DNA of 64,000 nt from a bacterium (GCA_028278125.1 JANQEY010000074.1:29326-93325), one strand, 5' to 3'. Positions 45,312 to 53,717 are shown, counted from the first letter of the stretch. Program-made: numbers and translations. Notes: a model not told the origin generated them from the letters alone.

Positions 45312-45716
45312 TTAACGCCGCCACTTTATCACACTTACTTTTGTGCCTTTACCCGGACGTGAGTCGATATCAAAATCGTCCATCAGTTTTTTCGCGCCGG
45401 GAAGCCCCAGCCCCAGTCCTCGATGTGAAGTCCAGCCTTCACTCATCGCCTTTTTAACATTTGTGATCCCCGGTCCCTTGTCCATAAACGTCAACCTCAA
45501 TCCCACCAAGCCGTTTACACCCTTGAGGGATTCGATGGTCACAAGCCCCTCTTCCGCGTACTCGATGATGTTTCGAGCAAGTTCACTGGCGGCAGTGGTG
45601 ATACGTGTCTGGTCTACAAGGTTAAACTTCCTGTCTTTGGCTGCTTTTCGGCAGGCTCTTCGGCAGGCGACCACATCACTCTCGTTTCTGATCTTCACCC
45701 GGTTGATCTCGGTCAT
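45312..45716 (-). CDS. rsbT: RsbT-like serine/threonine kinase
   Basis: The 134-residue ATPase-fold kinase has the N-box AASELARNIIEYAEEG, the G1 box KGPGITN and the G2 region HRGLGLGLPGAKKLMDDF. RsbT phosphorylates RsbS and RsbR within the stressosome and, once released, activates a downstream effector. Length matches RsbT (about 133). Its ATG overlaps the TGA stop of the RsbS gene (ATGA), typical of coupled rsbS-rsbT pairs. Confidence 0.92.
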   Translation of the reverse strand: MTEINRVKIRNESDVVACRRACRKAAKDRKFNLVDQTRITTAASELARNIIEYAEEGLVTIESLKGVNGLVGLRLTFMDKGPGITNVKKAMSEGWTSHRGLGLGLPGAKKLMDDFDIDSRPGKGTKVSVIKWRR

Positions 45717-46096
45717 TCAGGTTCTCTCCGCGAGCGATCTTCGATCAAATCTTCCAGCAGCTCGATCCCCTTTTCCATGTTCAGGGCGGTGTGTAATCCC
45801 TCGAGCCTCAGTCCAAGTTCCACAAGAGTTATCGCCACAGCCGGCTGCATACCAGTCACAACTACCTCCGCACCCATCAGACGTGCCATACGTGCTGTGT
45901 CGCCGAACATCCGTCCCAGGTAGCTGTCTACCATCTCGATAACACTGATATCAATCAGCACACCCCTGGCGCCGGTAGTTTCCAGCTGTTTCAGGATATC
46001 CTTCTGGAGCCTGTTGATCGTGGCATCGTCCATATCCACCTGGATAGGGACAACCAGATAATTCTTGATCTTTAAAATCGGGATACGAATTTCCAT
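45713..46096 (-). CDS. rsbS: RsbS-like STAS-domain stressosome protein
   Basis: The start is ATG 46096 (AAAGAG upstream); a longer frame reads into non-conserved sequence. The 127-residue STAS protein matches RsbS in length and carries the conserved VDSYLGRMFGDTARMARLMG segment, with the phosphorylatable Ser. RsbS forms the core of the stressosome and is the substrate of RsbT. It is the first gene of a minus-strand operon that continues through the kinase, sensor, phosphatase and DHp genes. Confidence 0.92.
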   Translation of the reverse strand: MEIRIPILKIKNYLVVPIQVDMDDATINRLQKDILKQLETTGARGVLIDISVIEMVDSYLGRMFGDTARMARLMGAEVVVTGMQPAVAITLVELGLRLEGLHTALNMEKGIELLEDLIEDRSRREPE

Positions 46097-46340
46097 GTGT
46101 GCTCTTTCGGTTGGTCGTTGTTGGAATGCAATATAAGATAACCGTGGAGAGTGTGGCAATGAAATAAATCACAAACAAGAAGTTGATTTCTTGTTTGAAT
46201 TGCCAATTATCATTGGAAAATACGAAAAATTCGAAGGAGAGATGATAGAAAACAACTAGATGTAACTAACAAATCTTATCAAATAAGATAGCTGTAACTA
46301 CAAATGCGAAGGTATCACGTAGGGAGGTAATAATGTCGAT

Positions 46341-46377
46341 GGGTGGCCTGATCAACCAGTTGGCTGATCGGGTTTTT
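46341..46377 (+). repeat. GGTGGCC palindrome (family A)
   Basis: Stem CCTGATCA/TGATCGGG (one G-T pair) followed by TTTTT, like an intrinsic terminator. Confidence 0.8.
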
Positions 46378-46384
46378 CAATGAT

Positions 46385-46413
46385 TTTCCCGGGATACGCT
46401 GATCCCGGGCTAC
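46385..46413 (-). repeat. GTAGC-family palindrome (family B)
   Basis: Read on the minus strand: GTAGCCCGGGATCAG, loop CGT, then ATCCCGGGAA; stem CCCGGGAT/ATCCCGGG. Confidence 0.8.
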
Positions 46414-46490
46414 TTCTAACAAACAATATCGAATACGTAATCTATATCTGTAAAAGCGAAGGTATCAAGGAGGGAAGCAATAATGTCGTT

Positions 46491-46522
46491 GGGTGGCCCG
46501 ACTTGACTCGCAAGTCGGGTTT
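46491..46522 (+). repeat. GGTGGCC palindrome (family A)
   Basis: Stem CCCGACTTG/CAAGTCGGG around ACTCG, followed by TTT. Confidence 0.85.
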
Positions 46523-46616
46523 CTTCACACAGCAGAATAAATTAATTAATAGCGAAAAGAATATAATCAGAATATTATATTTCTGTATATTCCAGTACCC
46601 AGGCAATGGAAAAGTC

Positions 46617-48398
46617 ATGCAACACATAATAATTTTAGTTTTTCTTATTCTCCTTTTCTTAACCGGGCTTGCTTTTCCCCAGGTAGATTTCACCTGGCAT
46701 ACAATTGATACAGATTTACTTTGGCCAAGGTCTCCAGCTGCTGCTGATTTAGATGGTGATGGTGATATTGATATAGTATGTACTGGAAGGAATGAACCGG
46801 TTTACTGGTGGGAAAATGACGGAAGTTATCCACCACAGTTTGATAGACAAGAAAGTTTAACTGATAATTTTATTATTTCAAGTGAAGTGAAAACTATTGA
46901 CATTGATTTTGATGGCGATATCGATATTATTGCTACGGGAAAAGTAGATGAGGCTACTGATATTGCTAAATTATGGGTGAATGATGGAGGTAATCCTCCT
47001 GAATTCGTTGTACAAGATTTTGATGCTTTCGATGATTTACTTGATCCTTTAGGGGTTGGTGATTTGGATAATGACGGTGATTTAGATATCTGTTTTTCCG
47101 GAATTTGGAGAGAAGGATTTGAATCATACGATAAAATACTTATATATGAAAATAATGAAGAACTATTTGACACACTAACTGTTCCAATAGACCTTGATAA
47201 CACTCTAAATGATATGAGCCTGGTATTTCTTGATGATGACGAGTATATAGATATAATTTTTTGCGCTGGTTGGGATGGAATATTGTGGTTGAAGAACCTA
47301 GGAGACATGAACTTTTCAGAGCAAATAGTTATAGGTGATGATGAACACTGTAAATCATTCCAACCATGTGATCTGGATAGTGATGGAGATCTCGACTTTG
47401 TTGGGTGTTCTTCATCCGTAGGAGACGATCTTTACTGGTATGAAAATAATGGTAATGAAGAACCTGAATTTACTTATCACTATTTAGCATTCAGCGGTAA
47501 TCCACAGGCAGTATATACATCTGATCTTGACCTTGACAACGATATCGATGTACTGAATGCATCTGGTGACCCAGAAGGATTTTATGGACATCTGAAGTAT
47601 TTTCTGAATGACGGAATGCAGAATGTTACAGAATATGTAATATCAGATGAATTTTATGGACCTTACGGACCAAATACCATGACAGCAATAGATCTTGATT
47701 TTGATGGAGATCAAGATATTATAGCCACAGCGGCCTGGTATCCGGTTCTTGCCTGGTTTGAAAATCATACTATCGATGCCGAAATTGAACCATTCCATCT
47801 TGAATCACCTGAACCAGGATTCACAACACCTGATACACAGGTTGTCCTTGTTTGGAACTGGGCAATCCCGAATTTCGAAACTGACATCACTTATCATATT
47901 AAATGCCATGACCACCCGGACAATGATGAAATCATCGCTGAGACAGCAGATACAACCTACATTTTCACGGGTATTCCCGGCACACAATATTTCTGGGATG
48001 TAAAAGCCGCAGCTGATAACGGTTTGGAACAATGGGCTGAAGAACATTTCTGGCATTTTACCATTGTTGATACTACAAACTCAGTAGATGATCCTATTGC
48101 ATCCAGTTTCCCCACTGAGTATGAGATACAATCCGTTTATCCTAACCCTTTCAATGCTTCTACAACGATAACCGTTGCCTTACCTCAGCCGTCGCACCTG
48201 TCCCTGCAAATCTTCAACACCACGGGACAGAAGGTTTCATCATTAGCTGAAGGGCAATACAACCAAGGGTATCAAAACTTTGTGTTTAATGGATCAGGAC
48301 TTTCCAGTGGGATTTATTTTATTCGGTTAGAGGTAGCCCGGGAACAGCGTTTCCCGGGGAACTTGAACGAGATTCAGAAAATTCTACTAATCAAATAA
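46617..48398 (+). CDS. Secreted FG-GAP/VCBS-repeat protein with sorting domain interrupted by a palindromic element
   Basis: ATG 46617 gives a signal peptide (LVFLILLFLTGLAFP) at the N terminus; the frame is open upstream only through repeats. The mature protein has about seven FG-GAP/VCBS repeats (AADLDGDGDIDIV, DLDNDGDLDICFSG, DLDFDGDQDIIA), calcium-binding Asp loops of a beta-propeller, then a fibronectin-like segment (about 390-500). The last 85 residues are a type IX-like sorting domain (VYPNPFNAS, SSGIYFIRL, end KILLIK). Between IRLE and the final strand, residues VAREQRFPG are encoded by a GTAGC-family palindrome (48333-48360), an apparent in-frame insertion. The gene is AT-richer than its neighbours. 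Function: surface adhesion or ligand binding, inferred. Confidence 0.88.
   Translation: MQHIIILVFLILLFLTGLAFPQVDFTWHTIDTDLLWPRSPAAADLDGDGDIDIVCTGRNEPVYWWENDGSYPPQFDRQESLTDNFIISSEVKTIDIDFDGDIDIIATGKVDEATDIAKLWVNDGGNPPEFVVQDFDAFDDLLDPLGVGDLDNDGDLDICFSGIWREGFESYDKILIYENNEELFDTLTVPIDLDNTLNDMSLVFLDDDEYIDIIFCAGWDGILWLKNLGDMNFSEQIVIGDDEHCKSFQPCDLDSDGDLDFVGCSSSVGDDLYWYENNGNEEPEFTYHYLAFSGNPQAVYTSDLDLDNDIDVLNASGDPEGFYGHLKYFLNDGMQNVTEYVISDEFYGPYGPNTMTAIDLDFDGDQDIIATAAWYPVLAWFENHTIDAEIEPFHLESPEPGFTTPDTQVVLVWNWAIPNFETDITYHIKCHDHPDNDEIIAETADTTYIFTGIPGTQYFWDVKAAADNGLEQWAEEHFWHFTIVDTTNSVDDPIASSFPTEYEIQSVYPNPFNASTTITVALPQPSHLSLQIFNTTGQKVSSLAEGQYNQGYQNFVFNGSGLSSGIYFIRLEVAREQRFPGNLNEIQKILLIK
48333..48360 (+). 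repeat. GTAGC-family palindrome (family B) inside a coding sequence
   Basis: GTAGCCCGGGAA and TTCCCGGG around CAGCG, read in frame as VAREQRFPG in the sorting domain of the 46617..48398 protein. Confidence 0.85.
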
Positions 48399-48407
48399 AA
48401 ATAACGT

Positions 48408-48438
48408 GGGTGGCCCTGTCAGCTTTGATGACAGGGTC
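48408..48438 (+). repeat. GGTGGCC palindrome (family A)
   Basis: Stem CCCTGTCA/TGACAGGG with loop GCTTTGA, ten bases after the stop of the FG-GAP protein; it may terminate that gene. Confidence 0.85.
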
Positions 48439-48506
48439 TATTGCGTCGTCTTGCGGCGTGATCAGCGAAAATTGATAGAATCAAATTGGCAGGAAGATCC
48501 TTAGTA

Positions 48507-48537
48507 TACCCTGTTGTCAAAGCCAACATGGCCACCC
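48507..48537 (-). repeat. GGTGGCC palindrome (family A)
   Basis: Inverted copy with CCCTGTTG/CAACATGG (one mismatch) and loop TCAAAGC, just downstream of dus on the minus strand. Confidence 0.8.
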
Positions 48538-48567
48538 CCGATTTGCGAGTCAACCCGGGTTACAAAA

Positions 48568-49581
48568 TTACACATCTGCTAAAGATATCGCTTCGCCGTT
48601 CCTGGCAAAATCTTCAAGGATCTTTGCTGTTTCCAGTTCAGTCTCTGATTCGATAATTCTTAACCATGTCTGTCGTGAATCTGAGTAGCCTTTAATATAA
48701 TTGCGGACAACTTTGCGTAGTTCGAGCACACCTCGACGTTCGCCCTTGCTCTCTACATTCATTCTCAAATGATCAATCGCTACTGCTACTCGCTCGTTTT
48801 TATTTGGAGGAGAATCTACTTCTACACCGGCCAGTGTCTGCCAGCATCTTTGTAACAGCCAGGGATTACCGATTGCCCCCCTGCCGATCATGATGCCATC
48901 AATACCATCCAGATCCATCATTCTTTGACCGTCTTCAACACTCCAGATATCACCATTTCCCATGACAACAACGTCAAGCTCTTTTGCCGCAATTGATAAG
49001 GCGTCCCAATCCGCCGGTACACGTGGACGATCGGACTTTAAACGCGCATGTATGGAAACTTGCTGCGCGCCAGCCTCTACCACCGCCTGGCTTACTTCCA
49101 ACACCTCATCCTTTTTACTGATTCCCAGTCTCATTTTTGCTGAAACAGGGATTCCGTTGGAATTATCAACCATCCGTTTAATAGCTTCAGCGCTTTTTTC
49201 CGGGTCAGCCATCATCCCGCATCCGGCACCACGAGCGGCTACTTTTTTTACAGGGCAGCCCATATTCAGATCTATCCCATCAGGTTTCAGGTTTTTTGCA
49301 ACCTCTCTAGCAGCATACTCAATGGCATCAAGGTCGTGATCATATATCTGGACTATCAGAGGACGTTCTTCATCGTCAAACTCAGCCATTCTCCAGACAC
49401 GTTCACCACCATGTTTTAGTCCCATACAAGGTACGAATTCAGTGTATAGAATTACCTCGGGAGCTATCCTGCGTACAACTGTCCTGTAGGCACGATCTGT
49501 TACGGCTTCCATTGGCGCCAGGGCTACCAGTGGTTTTGCTTCGAACCATTTAATTCGTTTTATCGATGGAGATGATGACAT
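48568..49581 (-). CDS. dus: tRNA-dihydrouridine synthase (Dus, DusB-like)
   Basis: The 337-residue flavoprotein reduces uridine in tRNA D-loops. It has the TIM-barrel start APMEAVTDRAYRTVVR, the FMN-site NMGCPVKKVAARGAGCGMM with the catalytic Cys in GAGCG, and KMRLGISKKDEVLEV. HARLKSDRPRVPADW and GNGDIWSVEDG follow. The catalytic HAR is conserved, with Leu where Thr usually follows. The start is ATG 49581. Dus paralogues cannot be told apart with certainty here. It is a single gene between repeats. Confidence 0.92.
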   Translation of the reverse strand: MSSSPSIKRIKWFEAKPLVALAPMEAVTDRAYRTVVRRIAPEVILYTEFVPCMGLKHGGERVWRMAEFDDEERPLIVQIYDHDLDAIEYAAREVAKNLKPDGIDLNMGCPVKKVAARGAGCGMMADPEKSAEAIKRMVDNSNGIPVSAKMRLGISKKDEVLEVSQAVVEAGAQQVSIHARLKSDRPRVPADWDALSIAAKELDVVVMGNGDIWSVEDGQRMMDLDGIDGIMIGRGAIGNPWLLQRCWQTLAGVEVDSPPNKNERVAVAIDHLRMNVESKGERRGVLELRKVVRNYIKGYSDSRQTWLRIIESETELETAKILEDFARNGEAISLADV

Positions 49582-49608
49582 TCTTTATAAATATGTAAGA
49601 TTTTATCT

Positions 49609-49645
49609 CGAGATTGCTTTGTCGCTTCGCTTCCTCGCAACGACA
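49609..49645 (+). repeat. Dispersed repeat D (GAGATTGCTT...CGCAACGAC)
   Basis: Copy with GAGATTGCTTTGTCGCTTCG followed by CTTCCTCGCAACGAC. Confidence 0.75.
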
Positions 49646-49736
49646 CCCCTATTATCATTCCCAATTTAGATAATAGAAAAATCAGAATAAATATAGATTT
49701 GCTACCTTTAGAGACACCTAAGTCGACTAAAAACTG

Positions 49737-49762
49737 AACCCCTGCAATTATTTACAGGGGTT
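49737..49762 (-). terminator. Intrinsic terminator after the lipoprotein gene
   Basis: AACCCCTG at 49737-49744 pairs with CAGGGGTT at 49755-49762; on the minus strand CAG and then five T follow. Confidence 0.75.
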
Positions 49763-49788
49763 TGAAAAGTAGAATCTAAGATATATGC

Positions 49789-50655
49789 CTAAAATTCATG
49801 CTGAATCTGCCAATCTTCACTGGCCAGTTCGAAGTAACCGGAACCATCGGCATTAAAATACACAAGAACGGAATTCTCTTCACCGGCAATATCTATATCA
49901 CCTGAACCGGAACAATCATCATTGAAATCCAGGGATGCATCATAGTCAACAATAATAATATTATAATCAGCATCATGACCATAAAATACACCGGAAGTTG
50001 TATAATAACCTCCACAATCACCATCAAGAGGTACATCCTCGAAGTTATAGAGCTGCGTATACCAGTACTCTCCGTTGTCACCTTCTATCTCGAATGATAC
50101 AGTCATCTCACCTTCACAACGCTCCTGTCCTTCTGTTCTCCGGGCAAAACAGGAGTAGGTAGTGCTCCCGGTTGCCAGTTCACCAAGCGTAAAGACAACC
50201 TCTACACTATCAACATCCTCACCTTCACCTACACCCCAGATATCCGGATACCATTTTACCCAGAACGTCACATCATGTTCCATAAATTGGTATGCGCCTT
50301 CATACCACCCTGCTGTACCATCTGGACCTGTCATGGGACCATCAAAATCTTCGGGTGGATCGTCCAATTCATGCTCTTGGTCAAAATCATCCGGAACCAG
50401 TCCAAATCCGCCCCAGGATCCTGATGAAATGGAGGTGCCTATCTCCTGGATCCAACCTATATTGTTAAGATCAGTATAAATCATCACCTGCGCAGCATCG
50501 GCTTGTTGCTGAGGTGTACCGTCCTCAAAATTCAGTTGTTCTTGTTCCTCGGGACCGGTTCCGTTGTCGTCATCATCATCTGAACAACCGACACCAAAAC
50601 CGATTGCCAGGCCGGTCACCAATGCCATGATCCACATCCATTTCAAATTCTTCAT
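49789..50655 (-). CDS. Acidic lipoprotein of unknown function
   Basis: ATG 50655 is preceded by GGAGGAGA, deciding against an upstream start. Residues 1-23 are a lipoprotein signal with the lipobox FGVGC, followed by SDDDDDNGTGPEEQEQ, an acidic linker typical of surface lipoproteins in this group. The 260-residue mature part is beta-rich, with Trp and Asp-Gly turns (GSWGGFGLVPDDF, AGWYEGAYQFM). It has no recognised family and no catalytic motif. It has its own terminator and stands alone. Confidence 0.8.
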   Translation of the reverse strand: MKNLKWMWIMALVTGLAIGFGVGCSDDDDDNGTGPEEQEQLNFEDGTPQQQADAAQVMIYTDLNNIGWIQEIGTSISSGSWGGFGLVPDDFDQEHELDDPPEDFDGPMTGPDGTAGWYEGAYQFMEHDVTFWVKWYPDIWGVGEGEDVDSVEVVFTLGELATGSTTYSCFARRTEGQERCEGEMTVSFEIEGDNGEYWYTQLYNFEDVPLDGDCGGYYTTSGVFYGHDADYNIIIVDYDASLDFNDDCSGSGDIDIAGEENSVLVYFNADGSGYFELASEDWQIQHEF

Positions 50656-51073
50656 CGTTCTCCTCCGTTGATAAGTCATTAAAATATTTAGAAATAATTC
50701 AAAACAGTTTCAACCTTAAAATTTAAGGGTATTTCTGGAGAACTACAAGGCAAACTGAATATTAACATTTTTCGTCATATCCCGTTAAAACCGGTATAAT
50801 ACCGGGTGAAATCTTCCTCCTATATTCCAATTTATTACTCGCTATAAAACAACAACTAGTGGTAAGACTTTTACATATCAGAGACATTGTGTGTCTCCGA
50901 GGAATATTTATGTGATGGTTATCACGGTAGTTAGAGAAGATGGTTATTACTTTCTCAATGCAAATAATAGAAATCTAACGATAAGCACCATATTCTTGAC
51001 GTTCTATGAATTGACGGTTTTACAATTTTGATCAGGTCGAAGGTTCGGTATCAAACAAACGAATGAAAAAATC
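50656..51073. other. Divergent promoter region
   Basis: About 420 AT-rich bases between two outward-facing genes. No gene is supported. GAGACA at 50881-50886 and TGTCTC at 50892-50897 form a short perfect inverted repeat with a 5-base loop, which may be an operator or a weak stem. Confidence 0.5.
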
Positions 51074-51337
51074 ATGAAAAACGAAACGTTGTCCGTCAGG
51101 CTCGGTGAAGTGATCGACTTCAGAATCCCTGCCTCAATAGGAATCCATCACCAGGATTCCGGAATCAGCGTGGGTGGTGATACCCCGGAAGCTCGCATGC
51201 TCCGTGAAGCTGGGATTTATTACATCTGTCCGCATGGACGTGGTTGTTCACACCGGGAAACTCGTGAGAATTGGTGTCCTCGTTGTAATGAGGAATCGGA
51301 TTTGAATATTACAAGGTCGCCCTTGGCAGCCAGTTGA
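51074..51337 (+). CDS. Small zinc-ribbon-like protein
   Basis: The 87-residue frame from ATG 51074 has a beta-strand N-terminal half (LSVRLGEVIDFRIPAS) and a cluster CPHGRGCSH with CPRC 15 residues later, enough for one zinc site. An ATG four codons upstream is equally possible. It ends 115 bases before a bidirectional terminator. The Cys spacing and length recall the small zinc-ribbon protein at 8554..8784, but the sequences do not align. Function unknown. Confidence 0.6.
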   Translation: MKNETLSVRLGEVIDFRIPASIGIHHQDSGISVGGDTPEARMLREAGIYYICPHGRGCSHRETRENWCPRCNEESDLNITRSPLAAS

Positions 51338-51452
51338 ATATAGAAGAAAGTGACCTCCTCCTTCTAAATAATGAAATTGTTGTTATGACACATGCTGTGA
51401 TTTGACAACGAAGATTAATGCTGTATCAGCGGTTTAATCCGCATCCCCGTGA

Positions 51453-51476
51453 AAAGCCCGGCAAATGCCGGGCTTT
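51453..51476. terminator. Bidirectional intrinsic terminator
   Basis: AAAGCCCGGC and GCCGGGCTTT form a perfect 10-base stem around AAAT between two convergent genes. Confidence 0.9.
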
Positions 51477-51504
51477 AATATTCTACAGGAATTAAGTGCT
51501 TCAC

Positions 51505-52086
51505 TCAGTTATCGTACAACTCCAGTTCACTCAATTCACACAACAGGTGTCCGACAAATTCATGCATTTCCTGGATGTGCTGAGTTTCGTTGGACGGAAT
51601 TATCACATTCAGATCACAATGCTCCCTGATAACACCGCCATCTTTACCAAGGATTCCAAGAATTTGCATTCCTTTCTCCCTGGCGGTATTTGCCGCACGG
51701 AGCAGATTTTCCGACTGTCCGGATGTCGTTATCACTATCAACAGGTCACCCTTCGTACCCAAAGCTTCAACCTGTCGGGCGAAAATATTTTCAAATCCGA
51801 TATCATTTCCACCGGCGGTTAGTGTTGAGGTATCTGTTGTCAGTGCAATAGCAGGCATGGCGGGACGTTCAAGATGATGAGTCAACCTGATAACCCATTC
51901 TGCTGCCCAGTGCTGAGCGTCCGCAGCACTACCTCCATTTCCCGCAAGAAGTATCTTGCTACCGTTTCGAAAAGTATCAGTCACCAGGTTCACAGCCGAT
52001 TCTACATCACCAAGAATTTCTCTCATCTTCTGGGCTGTTTCCAGGTGTGATTCCAGCCGGTTATGTATCTCACGGGATAGATCCAT
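51505..52086 (-). CDS. gmhA: Phosphoheptose isomerase (GmhA)
   Basis: The 193-residue SIS-domain protein converts sedoheptulose 7-phosphate to D-glycero-manno-heptose 7-phosphate for lipopolysaccharide inner core. Visible landmarks are GNGGSAADAQHWAAEW, the ITTSGQSENLLRAA sugar-phosphate loop and the C-terminal ETQHIQEMHEFVGHLLCE, with the active-site His and Glu. Length is typical (190-195). The start is ATG 52086. It is divergent from the 52202 gene. Confidence 0.95.
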   Translation of the reverse strand: MDLSREIHNRLESHLETAQKMREILGDVESAVNLVTDTFRNGSKILLAGNGGSAADAQHWAAEWVIRLTHHLERPAMPAIALTTDTSTLTAGGNDIGFENIFARQVEALGTKGDLLIVITTSGQSENLLRAANTAREKGMQILGILGKDGGVIREHCDLNVIIPSNETQHIQEMHEFVGHLLCELSELELYDN

Positions 52087-52201
52087 TTGGTATTTCCTCG
52101 ATTATTTTTAGTGGATTCAGCTATGTTTCTCTCTGGATATTGTGCTCGAAGGTGAAAAATTAGATAGATTCGCTAAAAATGCAAGCACTAGAGGATAGAA
52201 A

Positions 52202-53389
52202 ATGAAGATAACGGAACTGGCGTTGACCCTGGGAAATTGGGGGCAGCCTCCTCTTTCAACTGAAACTCAAATAATATTGATCGATACATATTCAAACTGG
52301 ATAAGATATGACCTCCCCAGGGATACTGGATTACAATTCAGGATCGAGCTATATGGTGAACGTAAAGAGGATTTTAATGCTCTAGCCCATGCAATAGAAA
52401 TCAGTCAAAAACAGGATTCAATAATCCCGGTACTTAGACTCGATCCCAGGAGTGACCGTTTCAGAAAGATGTCAGATTGTGGAGTTTATGAGATTGTCTT
52501 CGATATACCCGCAAGCGCTCCACTCGCGAAACAAAGGTTTCTTGCAAATGGGATAAAACAGTCTCCAGTCTTTGCGGCACATCAATGTGAAAACGTCGCT
52601 TTAGTCGGTCTTCGGCCGGAAATCGCGTTAAATGATATTACCCGCGCACGAAAAAAAGATATCGCTACTATAGTGGAATCGGTGACAAAGGTATTACGTC
52701 CACGGGGGATTAAACCAATGTGGCGATTGGTGGACAACCTTGGTATTTGCAAACCTCTTCCGAATGTCAGAATCCCCCGCAGCCTGGCATCATGGGTGCG
52801 GTTTTTAATAAAAGACCTGGGAATCGATCCGGGCGATATATCTGTCCAGGCATCCAACCTGTTGGGAATGGGACTGGCAGGTGTCCTCTCAGCGGCAAAT
52901 GAGGGTGCTCAACCTGTTTGTTCCTTGTCTGGTATGGGTACTAACGGAGGCTGGGCGGCAACTGAATCGGTTCTTTTGCATACTGTATATTCAAACCTGA
53001 AATTCAAAAAACTGATGGAAATATCGGAATTTATGTTCGGATCTAACATTGGGAATCAATCACAACCTGCTTTCCTCGATCCCTCATCTTGGCAGATACC
53101 CGGTGGTACAACACCGGAAAAACTGGAAGATAAAATCCCGGTATTTCTTCCATTCGATCCGGAACCTGCGCTTGGAATCAAGGCTGCGCCATTACTTACT
53201 CCTTTATCAGGTGTAGCAGGTCTTCTTCATCTTATTCACAGGAATCAACCGGAAAAGCACATAGATTCAGACGATCAGCGAGTTCATGATATTTATGACC
53301 AACTGGACGAACAGTTTAAATCAGGAAGGCAGACTCCGGTGAGCTGGAAAGAAGTGGAGCCTGTAATCAGGGAGAAGGGTATTACCTGA
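52202..53389 (+). CDS. DRE-TIM (HMGL-like) barrel protein with degenerate metal site
   Basis: The 395-residue protein aligns in outline with homocitrate synthase/HMG-CoA lyase-type barrels: VDNLGICKPLP corresponds to the DTLG-x-x-x-P region, SNLLGMGLAGVLSAANEGAQ to the strand after the metal-binding HGHND, and GMGTNGGWAATESVLL to the GIGERAGN-type motif. However, the N-terminal RDG motif is absent (start reads LALTLGNWGQPP), and the metal His pair is replaced (SVQASN). It is therefore either a catalytically dead member or a variant enzyme. ATG 52202 follows GAGGATAG. No operon partner is visible. Confidence 0.65.
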   Translation: MKITELALTLGNWGQPPLSTETQIILIDTYSNWIRYDLPRDTGLQFRIELYGERKEDFNALAHAIEISQKQDSIIPVLRLDPRSDRFRKMSDCGVYEIVFDIPASAPLAKQRFLANGIKQSPVFAAHQCENVALVGLRPEIALNDITRARKKDIATIVESVTKVLRPRGIKPMWRLVDNLGICKPLPNVRIPRSLASWVRFLIKDLGIDPGDISVQASNLLGMGLAGVLSAANEGAQPVCSLSGMGTNGGWAATESVLLHTVYSNLKFKKLMEISEFMFGSNIGNQSQPAFLDPSSWQIPGGTTPEKLEDKIPVFLPFDPEPALGIKAAPLLTPLSGVAGLLHLIHRNQPEKHIDSDDQRVHDIYDQLDEQFKSGRQTPVSWKEVEPVIREKGIT

Positions 53390-53416
53390 CTAAATCTTTC
53401 AGTTATTCGATGATGT

Positions 53417-53462
53417 TGTCATCCCAGATTTATGCGCCGAGGTGTACTCGATCACGGATCCA
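53417..53462 (+). repeat. Dispersed repeat C (ATTTATGCGCCG)
   Basis: GTCATCCCAGATTTATGCGC and the GAGGTGTACTCGATC that follows are shared with 27057. Confidence 0.85.
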
Positions 53463-53466
53463 GCGA

Positions 53467-53504
53467 GTAGCCCGGTTAGTCAGGCGACTGCCTGATATCC
53501 GGGA
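53467..53504 (+). repeat. GTAGC-family palindrome (family B)
   Basis: Outer stem CCCGG/CCGGG encloses an inner stem TCAGGC/GCCTGA. Confidence 0.75.
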
Positions 53505-53545
53505 ATGTTTTGGTTTAAGGATTGCCTGAATTAAAATTCTAAATC

Positions 53546-53581
53546 GAGATTGCTTCGTCGCTTCGCTACCTCGCAATGACG
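53546..53581 (+). repeat. Dispersed repeat D (GAGATTGCTTCG...CGCAATGAC)
   Basis: Full copy: GAGATTGCTTCGTCGCTTCG then CTACCTCGCAATGACG. Confidence 0.8.
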
Positions 53582-53589
53582 CTCTTCAA

Positions 53590-53632
53590 TGTCATCCCGG
53601 ATTTATGCGCCGAGGAGTACTTGATCCGGAAC
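53590..53632 (+). repeat. Dispersed repeat C (ATTTATGCGCCG)
   Basis: GTCATCCCGGATTTATGCGC then CGAGGAGTACTTGATCCGG. Confidence 0.85.
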
Positions 53633-53691
53633 CGTAACGAACCGAAACGAAGTGAAGTTTGCGGTGTGCGAAGCACAGCCGTGAACAATGT

Positions 53692-53717
53692 GTAGCTCGG
53701 TGACGTTTATCGTCACC
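53692..53717 (+). repeat. GTAGC-family palindrome (family B)
   Basis: GTAGCTC followed by the stem GGTGACG/CGTCACC around TTTAT. Confidence 0.75.

Larger units (their letters stand above)
46097..46616. other. Gene-free gap with palindromes and a duplicated segment
   Basis: Contains two GGTGGCC palindromes (46341, 46491) and an inverted GTAGC palindrome (46385). Two copies of GCGAAGGTATCA, each followed by AGGGAGG- or GGAGGGAA-type sequence and AATAATGTCG, precede the GGTGGCC copies at 46308 and 46455. So a unit of about 150 bases appears tandemly duplicated. The left part (46097-46300) is plain AT-rich sequence upstream of rsbS and should hold its promoter. Confidence 0.7.
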
